Source: Caenorhabditis remanei
Lineage: Eukaryota; Nematoda; Chromadorea; Rhabditida; Rhabditidae
Direction: 5' to 3'
DNA length: 64,000 nt
Assembly (NCBI RefSeq): GCF_010183535.1
Contig: NC_071332.1
Coordinates: 1,488,001 to 1,552,000 of the forward strand
Under the pieces are notes generated by a model. It worked only from the letters and a program-made list of their open reading frames with translations, was not told where the DNA came from and ran no database searches. The first letter of the stretch is position 1; every line of letters starts with the position of its first letter. Positions 21,333 through 29,871 of this stretch are shown in pieces. The position numbers and the translations under genes were made by a program.

Positions 21333-21521
21333 ATGAATCTTTCCGCTTTTCTCCTCGTATTCCTTCTCTTCGTATTCTCTCCGATTACGGTAGTCCACGG
21401 TGGACGTGTCCGTTGCCAACGTGAGGCTCAGTGCGGTGTCGAGGAGGTGTGTGACGATGGGTACTGTATGACGGTCGACGAGATGTTCAAGAAGTACGGG
21501 AAGATGGTGAAGACTGGATAA
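21333..21521 (+). CDS. Small secreted cysteine-containing peptide (62 aa)
   Basis: Single exon. Residues 1-22 form a clear signal peptide (MNLSAFLLVFLLFVFSPITV, then VHG). The mature part of about 40 residues starts GRVRCQREAQCG and has four cysteines spaced C-x5-C-x6-C-x4-C, then a basic tail. A TATA-like box lies 33 bases upstream and the frame ends in TAA. I do not recognise a named family; the C..QC......C....C pattern resembles part of EB-type or toxin-like scaffolds, but this is not strong. It is convergent with the Srsx gene, whose stop is 106 bases away. A secreted signalling or defence peptide is possible but unproved. Confidence 0.65.
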   Translation: MNLSAFLLVFLLFVFSPITVVHGGRVRCQREAQCGVEEVCDDGYCMTVDEMFKKYGKMVKTG

Positions 21522-21626
21522 TGGATCTGTTTAAGATATGACTTGTGAAATGAAGCATTGCAAAACCCAAATTATTTTATTTTATTTTATCTATTGATAT
21601 GGAAAAGTAGATCAAAAAAAGTTTAA

Positions 21627-23920
21627 TCAATATTTGGTCAAATTAGCTTTCGACATTTTCGACATACTTCCAATCATACTCGTCGTTGGGTAGATTTGAG
21701 TGGGGACCTTGACTCCAAACAGTCTTCGGATAGCCGTTCGATACTCGGAGCTGAAAAAGAATATATAAGGGTGAAAAAAACGCGCTCTATTGGAAATTAG
21801 ACACGTCACGCCCAAGAAAAAGTTAAAAAAAAAGTGAAAAATTGCTCGACTTTGAAGAGGCATAACTTCTTACTGTTTAGCTCTACAATTTTGATTTTAC
21901 TTTTGTTTTGTAGATCAAATTTCGCTCTACATTTTTGTAGTAGAACATTTTTTGATAGCTCTTCACGCTTTTGAGATATCGGGGCTCAAAGTTGGAGGCG
22001 CCACCGAGAGGAGGGGGAGAGACGCAGAGAAGTCAGCCGCCCTCGTTTCTCTGCGTCTCTCCTCTCTTCCCTCTCGCGGCGCCCATCTTTGACATCACGT
22101 ATCTCGAAAGCGTGAAGTGCTATCAAAAAACTTCCAACTACAAAAATGTAGAACGAGTTTTGATCTACAAAACTAGATTAATTTCAAAATTGCTGGACAT
22201 CATACTATAAAGTTATACTCTTTCAAACTTTTTGCATTAATTTTTTTTCATTTCAATTAAACCTATCTTTAAACACTTATATCTCAAAAACTAGAAAAAT
22301 TATCGAAAAGTTTCCAACTACAAAAATGCAGTCCTACTTTTGATCTACAAAACTAGCCTATTTTCAAATATTTTGGACAAAACACAAATCCAAGACGCGC
22401 TTTCAAAAGTTGCTTACTTTATCTTATAAAACACAAAAACATTGCTAGCACACGCCATATTCAACCCAATCCCAGCGTAGATCATCATGATATGCTGCGT
22501 ATCGATATTCGCCACCAGGTGGATACTCAAAATGTTCACCACAGTTACAGTACACCATCCGAGGATTACAAAGATTACGGTGTAGAGGATAGATTTGAAG
22601 ACCACTTTTAGTTGGGATGCTGGAAAAGTTTATTGATTGATTTTTAAAAATTTTTTTGACCTACCATTCCCGGTGACACGTTTGAGCTTCAAAAACGTGA
22701 TAAAGTAGGTGATAACCACTCCAACATTGATAAAAAGTCCGCCCTCATTAAATTTCTCAAATGAGTCCCCAGACATGGCCAACGGGACTTGACAAATAAC
22801 AGATGTCGCTGAATCCCTTTGGATGAATGACGACCCATTGAGGTATACGGTATAGAGAATTGGAAATGATAGTTGGAGGAGTAGATACATGGCGGGTCTT
22901 GAGCAAAGCTTTCGGTAGATCATAGGGGATTGGCAGGCGAGGAATCGATCGATTCCCATGGATAGTAGAAGTGGACCACTGATGCAGAGTCCGATGCAAG
23001 AAGGGAGGAGGAGCCAGAAGCAGAGTTCTTGGGAGCTGGAGCCTGAAAAAAGTTCAAAAATAGGCTAGTTTTGTAGATCAAAACTAGCTCTACATTTTTA
23101 GTTAAAAATGTTTTGATAGCTCTTCACACTGCTGAGATATCGGGGCTCGAAGTTGGTGGCGTCACTTTCAAGTGGAAAAAAAAAAGTAAAATATGCTCAA
23201 CTTTGAAGAGGCATAACTTTTTTAAGTTTAGCTCAATAATTTTGATTTTACATTTGCTCTGTAGATCAAAAATAGCTCTACATTTTTGTAATTGAAAATT
23301 TTTCGATAGCTCTTCACGCTTTTGAGATACGTTGGGTCAAAGATGGGCGCTCCTCCAGCGCGAGGGTGAGGGAGGAGAGACGCAGAGAAGTCAGCCGCCC
23401 TCGTTTCTCTGCGTCTCTTCCCTCCACCTCCTCGAAGCGCCCATCTTTGACGCTTTCTATCTCAAAAGTGTGAAGTGCTATCAAAATTTTTTCAACTACA
23501 AAAATGTAGCGCTAGAGTTGATCTACAAAACTAGTTTTATTTTGAAATTGTTGGACGACACCTCATCAAGTTATACTCTTTCAAACTTTGCAGTTTTTTC
23601 GAAAGTTTTGGACTTCAGGTGTTAAAGTTACATCAAGTCAAAGTTGATCAATTTCACCTCCATAAAAAAGCTGAAAATTGAAAACAAAATGTCCGCATAG
23701 ATGGAGCATGTCTGCCGCACAAGTCAGTGTAATCATATAGTGACAGGGTGAGTTAAATTTTCTGAAAAATTGTTTTTTGGAAAGCAGTTGAATATTTTGA
23801 GACATACCGTTCCCTGAAAAAGCAAACGATCATAATCATATTTCCAACAAGTGAAATAGTTGCACACACAAAATAAAACAAGGCGATCGGGATGAGTGGT
23901 GGCGGAATTTCAGATATCAT
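21627..23920 (-). CDS. Srsx-type chemoreceptor (7TM GPCR), copy A
   Basis: Exons, in transcript order, are 23808-23920, 23658-23761, 22665-23042, 22418-22619 and 21627-21750, giving 306 residues in consistent phase. TM1 (IALFYFVCATISLVGNMIMI), the TM2 region (YMITLTCAADMLHLCGHFVF), a DRY-like MGIDRFLACQSP after TM3, TM6/TM7 (GWCTVTVVNILSIHLV; NMACASNVFVFYKI) and a short tail NSEYRTAIRRLFG fit the Srsx class of nematode chemoreceptors, which act in sensory-neuron membranes. A TTTCAG acceptor 10 bases before the ATG may be a trans-splice site. Introns 2 and 4 hold foldback elements. The final AA|GTAAGC..CAG|C splice supplies the conserved Asn codon. Confidence 0.82.
21835..22235. repeat. GAGACGCAGAGAA foldback in Srsx-A intron 4
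   Basis: The left arm contains TTTTGTAGATCAAATTTCGC and GAGACGCAGAGAAGTCAG; the right arm contains TTTCTCTGCGTCTC and CTTCCAACTACAAAAATG. A further half copy follows at about 22290-22370. Confidence 0.85.
23050..23615. repeat. GAGACGCAGAGAA foldback in Srsx-A intron 2
   Basis: A partial left arm at 23050-23160 is followed by a complete foldback at 23190-23600. Its centre is GAGACGCAGAGAAGTCAG facing TTTCTCTGCGTCTC. Confidence 0.8.
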
Positions 23921-24399
23921 TGTAAAATTCTGAAATTATTGAGACAAAAGCTTTATGCCAGGTTTTTTATAGAAAAGGTATAGATAAGATGGAAAAAAAA
24001 TAAGTATGCACCGCCCGTTTTTATATTGTCTCTTCCTAGACACCCTGCCGCCGTCACAAGTCACTTTGGGAATATTTCTATTCCAGTAGACGATTAGAAA
24101 CATTAGGTAGGATAACAATACTGGTCATCACTGGGCCCCCCATGGTAGGCTAAAACGGAAATCACAAGTTGTTAGGTGATGCGGAGCACGTGATGCTTAG
24201 ATTTGAAATTGAGAGAGCTGCAAACCCCCTGCTAGACACAATTGAGTTTACGGTCATGCAAAAAGTGAATGAGTAATATAATACAATTGAGCTTTGGAAA
24301 CCCACTTACTAAGTGTTATGAAATTATGATGATGCTCGAAAAAAGTTTTCTGCCAAAATTACCCGAGGTGTCACGGTCTAAGTCTTTGTTCCACTATTT

Positions 24400-24800
24400 C
24401 TAAATTATATTCATTGTGTAGATCAAAAATAGGGCTACATTTTTGTAGTTGAGAACTTTTTGATAGCTCTTCACGCTTTCGAGATATGAGCTTTTAAAGG
24501 TGCCTCAAACAGCAGGGTGTGTCTCTTGTTTTAATGCCCAAAGTTCATTACATTATATCTCCAAGACAAGAAGAGCTATCAAAAAGTTGACAACTAATAA
24601 AAAGTGTAAAATTTTATGTTCTATATTTTTGTAGTTGACAACTTTTTGATAACTCTTTTAGTTTTTGAGATATAAAGCTTCAGAGATCAGAGGCTTAGAC
24701 GGCGAGAGGAAGAGCGAGGGAGACGCAGAGAAGCGAGAGTGTCTCGTTTCTCTGCGTCTCCTTCCTTTCAGTTTTTGCCGCTTATGTGTAGATGTTTTGT
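24400..24800. repeat. GAGACGCAGAGAA foldback, divergent
   Basis: A repeated set of arms in which TTTTTGATAGCTCTTCACGC faces AAGAGCTATCAAAAAGTTG, with a second centre at 24715-24765 (GAGACGCAGAGAAGCGAG). The arrangement looks like two overlapping copies. Confidence 0.65.
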
Positions 24801-25814
24801 TTTTACAATCGTTCAGAAATTTGTGAAAATTAGTTTCAGAAAACAAGGAACATGAGAATTTCAGATTTTTTTGAATTTTTAGTGACAAATCGTCCAACTT
24901 TGACACTGTGCCACGGAGTTTGTGATTTTCCAATTAGTACGAATTTAATATGGTTGTATAGATCAAAAGTGGATCTTCATTTTTGTAGTTGACAACATTT
25001 TGATGACTTTTCTAGTTTTTGAGATATGCGCCTTTGAAAATGGGTCTCTTCTCAGAACGTTCCTTTTTCAAGAACCTGTCTTTGAAAGCGCATAACTCAA
25101 AAAGGAAAATAGTTATCAAAAAATGATCAACTGCAAAAATGTGGAACTATTTTTGATCTACACAATCAATATAATTAAACAACAGAACAATGTTATGTGA
25201 TATCATGACACACTATCAAAAATTAACATAATTCACTGTTTTCATATGCTCAAAAGCCAAATCACTATATTTGGAAATTTTCTATTTCTTATAACTATTT
25301 ATGCTAGAATTTAAAAAAGATTAACATTTCCCGGTAACAGGATGAGCTAACCAAAAATCTAAGCCTAAGAATCAAAAAACTGAGAAAAAGTTCTAAAATA
25401 GCATATCCCTGTCATAAACTATTATAACAAATTCCTAACGACCCTATAGAAAAATACATTCTTTAGAATTTAAATAAAAATATGAATAAGTAAAAAAAGA
25501 GTGACCAACGTGCATACATACGTGAGGTTACTCATATAAAGTAAATTGATTACAAAATTGATTGATTGAATAAAAAATGTCTAGATAAAATTTATTGAGG
25601 GGAAAAAAAGAAATAAAACAACAAAATACTATTTTTCTAGGGTCTCAAAGGTTAATAGGAACAACATAACATATAGAATAAATAACATGAAATTTAACAC
25701 ACCACAGCTTTGATTTTGTATTTTTTTTGGTAGATCAATGACAACTTTTTGATGAGTTCGGTCTGAGTTTACGCCGTAAATCGACACCAAACACCGTGAA
25801 GTGTGAAAAATTAT

Positions 25815-26215
25815 TGCTCAACTTTGAAGGGACATAACTATTTTACGTTTTGCTCAGCAACTTTGATTTTACATTCGCTGTGTAGATCAAAAATAGCTCT
25901 ACATTTTTGTAATTGAAAATTTTTCGATAGCTTTTCACGCTTTTGAGTTATGGGGGCGCAAAGTTGAAGGCGCACTGAGCGAAAGGGAGCGGAGGGGAGA
26001 GACGCAGAGAAGTCAGCTGCCCTCGTCTCTCTGCGTCTCTCCTCTCCTCCCTCTCGCGGTGCCCATCTTTGACACTACGTATCTCAAAAGCGTTAAATGC
26101 TATCAAAAAACTTCCAACTACAAAAATGTAGCTCTATTTTTGATCTACAAAACTAGCCTGATTTCAAAATTGTTGAACATCACACTGAGAAGTGATACTC
26201 TTTCAAACTTTTGCA
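25815..26215. repeat. GAGACGCAGAGAA foldback
   Basis: A full copy. GAGACGCAGAGAAGTCAG at 26000 faces CTCTCTGCGTCTCTC at 26027. The right arm ends with ATACTCTTTCAAACTTTTGC. Confidence 0.85.
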
Positions 26216-26340
26216 ATTTTTTTCAAATTTTTTTAAAACAATCATCTTTAAACGGTTGTATCTCAAAAGCGTGAAGAGATATCAAAAAGTTGTCAACTAC
26301 AAAAATGAAGATCAAGTTTTGATCTACACAACATTGAAAA

Positions 26341-29300
26341 TTAAAACTGCAACATAGTAGGGGCCACAAGACTCATTCGCTTCGTAGTCCCAGATGGATC
26401 ACTCTTGCTGATATCAGTAGAGTGTACTTTCAATCCTAATAGTCTTCGTATCCCGGATCGGTACTCGGAACTGAAAATGGATTACTGTATTTTTTTGTTT
26501 TCTAGAATCTGCGTACTTGATAGCATAGAACACAAAGACATTAATGGAACAAGAGATATTCACTCCAAATCCAGCATGAATCGACACAATTTCAGAAATC
26601 CTTCGATTCTCAATTAACCCTATCGCTACCGTATTCCCGATAGTTACAGTAGTCCAGCCAACCAATACAATGATAACTGTAAGGGATATCGACTTGAAAA
26701 CATATTTCATTCGGTTGACATCTCGCTCTTTATAGCCTCGGAGTACTAAGTAGGTGTAGATATAAATGATGACTATTGCTATATTTATTGCATTACTCGC
26801 ATAGGTAAAATAGCCAAATGCTTGACGAGGGAGGGCGAGAGGTGCCATGCAGATTATTTGGCTGGAAAAGGTTCAAAAAACTTAAAAAAAAAATCAAAAA
26901 AATACCCAAAGTTTGAGAGCCCGTTACAGCGTTACCTGTGACATGACTTTTTTAAATTCAGATTGGTTGTGTAGATCAAAAATCGCTCTACATTTTTGTA
27001 GTTGGAAATTTTTCGATAGCACTTTTCGCTTTTGAGATAGAAAACTTCAAAGATGGGCACCTCAAGAATCCGAAGGGGAGAGACGCAGAGAAGTCGGCCG
27101 CTCTCGTTTCTCTGCGCCTCTCCCCTTCCTCTCTCTCGTTTGTGGCGCCTCCAACTTTGAGCCCCGATATCTCAAGACCTAGAAGAGCTATCAAAAACTT
27201 GTCAACTACTAAAATATGTGAAATTTTATGCTCTATATTATTGTAGTTGAGTTGCCGGTGGCAAGGTACCCTCATAACCCTGTAGTCTCCGAGTCCTCAC
27301 AATAAATACGCAACGACACTCCGCCAAAGGCTCACGCGCCTACCGTAACCTCAGCGCGTCAGTTCACGTGGACACGTGTACTCCACGTGGCAACAAGTAG
27401 TTTTCTGAAGTCGGTTGGCTTTCAGAGTTAGTTCTAATTTTAGCGTTGGTGCTTTACCTTTGTTTTGTAAGTTTTACGCTCTCTTATTGTATTTTCTTGC
27501 AATAAAGTAAATTTATTGTAAGAAACTGTGTATTTGTCGTCTTATTTTATCAGGACCCTATAACCCCGTATTCGTACGCGGGCAACTTGGGGGCCGAACC
27601 GGTTATTCGTGTTTCTTAGTGAAGCTTTGAATTTATCGTTTGGGCGAGTATAAAACCCAGGCGATTTCGATCCAACTGGAAAGTTGGATAACTGCCGGTC
27701 ATGTGAAGTGGAGCGATTCGGCTGCGAGTGCGGGCGAAAAGTTCAAAACGTGGGAACAACTGCTGGAGTTCCTGGACGCGAGGACGACGGAGAATGTGGT
27801 GGTGGCCCAACTGAAAAAGGAGTCGGTGACTTCGGAGCCACGGATAAAGGAGGACAAATGGAGTCATCAGTGATGTCATCTTGGTGGACAATCCAAATTG
27901 TTAATTAATTGTTTGTTTTAGTAGCAGTGTAAAATTAGGGTAGCATTTTGCATTGAGGTCTCCTAAAGACAACTTTTGTTTATTTTGATGTTAGGGTGGT
28001 GTGACTGAGTTTAGGCTAGGTGGTGTGAGATAAGGGGAGAAGAATGTAAGTCGTATCTGTGAGAGTACTCGAACCGGTCGGGGCCCGGTTTCTGTAAAGG
28101 GGGGGAAGTTGCCGGTGGCAAGGTACCCTCATAACCCTGTAGTCTCCGAGTCCTCACAATAAATACGCAACGACACTCCGCCAAAGGCTCACGCGCCTAC
28201 CGTAACCTCAGCGCGTCAGTTCACGTGGACACGTGTACTCCACGTGGCAACAAGTAGTTTTCTGAAGTCGGTTGGCTTCTCAGAGTTAGTTCTAATTTTA
28301 GCGTTGGTGCTTTACCTTTGTTTTGTAAGTTTTACGCTCTCTTATTGTATTTTCTTGCAATAAAGTAAATTTATTGTAAGAAACTGTGTATTTGTCGTCT
28401 TATTTTATCAGGACCCTATAACCCCGTATTCGTACGCGGGCAACTGTTGACAACTTTTTGATAGCTTTGCAGGCTTTTGAGATATGCGCTTTTAAAGATG
28501 GTTCTTCCTCCTGAGGGAGATAGAGAGGGCGCAGAGAAGCGAGAGTGTCTGACTGTCTGTCGCAAAACCCCTACCTGTTATAATCAATCAATTGAAACCC
28601 ATAACCTATTAGAACTATAGTAAAACCAATGGGAAACAATAATTGAGCACATAAATAGAGCGTCCCTTGACTCAGCAGAGTCCTATAACTGATTGGAAAC
28701 CGGCATGCAATAAGTCGATCGATCCCGATAGCTAACAGTAAGGGACCACTGATACAGTAACCGATAACCGTGAAGAATAGCATGAAGTAGCAAGACGCTT
28801 GGCTGGAGGTTTCTGAAATAGTCCAATCTTTTCAAATTCACACCAGTTCGATCAAGCAAGTCTAGCTCTCTATTTTTCTAGTTGACCGTTTTTTGATAGC
28901 TCTTCTAGATCGTGAGATATCGGGGATCAAAGTTGGAGGCGTCACAGAGCGAGAGACGCAGAGAAGTCAGACGCTCTCGTTTCTCTGCGTCTCTCCCTTT
29001 ATCCTCTATGCGTCCATCTTTGACACCACGTATCTCAAAAGCGTAAAGTGCTATCAAAAAATTTTCAATTACAAAATTGTCGCCCTATTTTTGATCTACA
29101 AAACTGACCTAGTTTCAAAAATTTTGGATATTACATTATAATGTTAGACTCTTTCAAACTAAAACGGGAAACCAATCCACTCACCACCCATGAACAACTG
29201 ATAATTAAACACAAAGTGCCCGGATACATGAAACAAATCCGCCAAGCAATTAAGGGTGATTAAATAATTGACAGGTAGCTTGAGTTTGGCCTCTTTTAAG

Positions 29301-29401
29301 AACACAACTACCATAACTCCATTTCCAATAATTCCAATAATAGCACATAGTAGATAGAACAATGCGATAGGGGCCAGTGGCAGGTGGTTGGCGGCGATCA
29401 T
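26341..29401 (-). CDS. Srsx-type chemoreceptor (7TM GPCR), copy B
   Basis: Exons 29185-29401, 28575-28812, 26517-26861 and 26341-26470 (transcript order) encode 309 residues. The protein parallels copy A throughout: IALFYLLCAIIGIIGNGVMV (TM1), YLITLNCLADLFHVSGHFVF (TM2), IGIDRLIACRFPISYRTL (DRY-like), GWTTVTIGNTVAIGLI (TM6), NISCSINVFVFYAI (TM7), then NSEYRSGIRRLLG. Exon 1 here equals exons 1+2 of copy A, so one intron differs. Exon 2 ends at GTAGGG, and intron 2 (26862-28574) is 1.7 kb because a foldback carrying an LTR element sits inside it; the frame is intact across it. The tail is about 20 residues longer than needed for the family and is Ser/Thr-rich. Confidence 0.82.
27250..27587 (+). 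repeat. 5' long terminal repeat
   Basis: 338 bases, AGTTGCCGGTGGCAAGG to TACGCGGGCAACT. It contains AATAAA-type signals (GCAATAAAGTAAA at about 27500) and CACGTGGACACGTG palindromes. The + strand is assumed from the order of primer site and purine tract. Confidence 0.9.
27588..27602 (+). other. Primer binding site, tRNA-Pro type
   Basis: TGGGGGCCGAACCGG is the complement of CCGGTTCGGCCCCCA, i.e. a tRNA 3' end whose acceptor stem fits nematode tRNA-Pro. The tRNA identity is from memory of the family and was not checked. Confidence 0.65.
27640..27873 (+). CDS. Short ORF inside the LTR element
   Basis: 77 residues with no recognised domain; WITAGHVKWSD and WEQLLEFLDAR are moderately hydrophilic. 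It could be the N-terminal remnant of a gag gene or simply open by chance. It is the only sizeable ORF on the sense strand of the internal region. Confidence 0.35.
   Translation: MGEYKTQAISIQLESWITAGHVKWSDSAASAGEKFKTWEQLLEFLDARTTENVVVAQLKKESVTSEPRIKEDKWSHQ
28107..28445 (+). repeat. 3' long terminal repeat
   Basis: 339 bases, matching the 5' LTR apart from a single extra base near 28279. It is preceded by the purine tract at 28096-28106 and followed by the target duplication GTTG. Confidence 0.9.
28850..29160. repeat. GAGACGCAGAGAA foldback in Srsx-B intron 1
   Basis: A complete copy between exons 1 and 2: GAGACGCAGAGAAGTCAG at about 28952 faces TTTCTCTGCGTCTC at 28979. The right arm runs to ACTCTTTCAAAC, immediately before exon 1. 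Confidence 0.85.
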
Positions 29402-29871
29402 TTAAAGAATGAATGTAGCCAAAAAGTGCTTAAATGGAAACCAATATAACCCTCAGGGTACTCAATTATCACAAATTGATTATATCAATTTATCAATCAA
29501 AAAAATTGGACTCGCCATCAAAAACCGGAAGTCAAAAAATATGTGATCTTTTGATTGGTTTTGATAGGTTTTTGGTTTTTTTTGTTGAGATTTTTGAGAT
29601 TTTTGAACTTTTGACAAAATTTTTAGTGATCTTACTCAAAAAAGGGAAAAATTAGTGCAGGCTATGTACATTACCTTTTAAAATAAAGCGGGCTGAACTC
29701 AAAGTCACGTAGCCAATTGATAAATTAATAATTTATGAGAAAAATTGAATTACGCATTGCCTGACATTAAGGTTTACACATACCAATTCTTTTTATAGAA
29801 AATAAACATTTATTTCTGACAAAGGTTACTGTAGTCAAGCAGGTGTAGATTTACGAGCGTAAATGCTTATT
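29402..29871. other. Short intergenic region, nothing recognised
   Basis: AT-rich DNA between the start of Srsx-B and the stop of the Cys-loop channel. It contains a T-rich low-complexity stretch at about 29540-29650 and no repeat of the main families. Confidence 0.5.

Larger units (their letters stand above)
23921..26340. other. Intergenic region between the two Srsx genes
   Basis: No exon was recognised. It holds a divergent foldback at 24400-24800 (GAGACGCAGAGAAGCGAG facing TTTCTCTGCGTCTCC), another arm pair at about 24940-25180 lacking the CTCTGCGTC centre, about 600 bases of plain AT-rich DNA (25190-25740), and a complete foldback at 25815-26215. Confidence 0.6.
27250..28445. mobile_element. 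Short non-autonomous LTR retroelement (TRIM-like)
   Basis: Two direct LTRs of 338 and 339 bases flank only 519 internal bases. The LTRs differ by one visible indel (GGCTTTCAG versus GGCTTCTCAG). LTR ends are inverted (AGTTGCC..GGCAACT). A 4-base target duplication GTTG (5 bases, GTTGA, if the terminal A is assigned outside) flanks the element. TGGGGGCCGAACCGG directly after the 5' LTR is a primer binding site, and AAAGGGGGGGAA directly before the 3' LTR is a polypurine tract. No protease, reverse transcriptase or integrase is encoded, so it would depend on a larger relative. Confidence 0.9.
26900..28560. repeat. Foldback interrupted by an LTR element
   Basis: The left part at 26940-27249 has the GAGACGCAGAGAAGTCGG centre and ends ATTGTAGTTG. 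The sequence resumes after the LTR element at 28446 as GTTGACAACTTTTTGATAGC and continues to a third arm near GGCGCAGAGAAGCGAG. Removing 27250-28445 and one GTTG restores the family sequence GTAGTTGACAACTTTTTG. Confidence 0.8.

Noticed and set aside
27640..27873. Host gene inside the LTR element
   Set aside because: It lies strictly between the LTRs with no introns or homology; treated as an element ORF of doubtful coding status.
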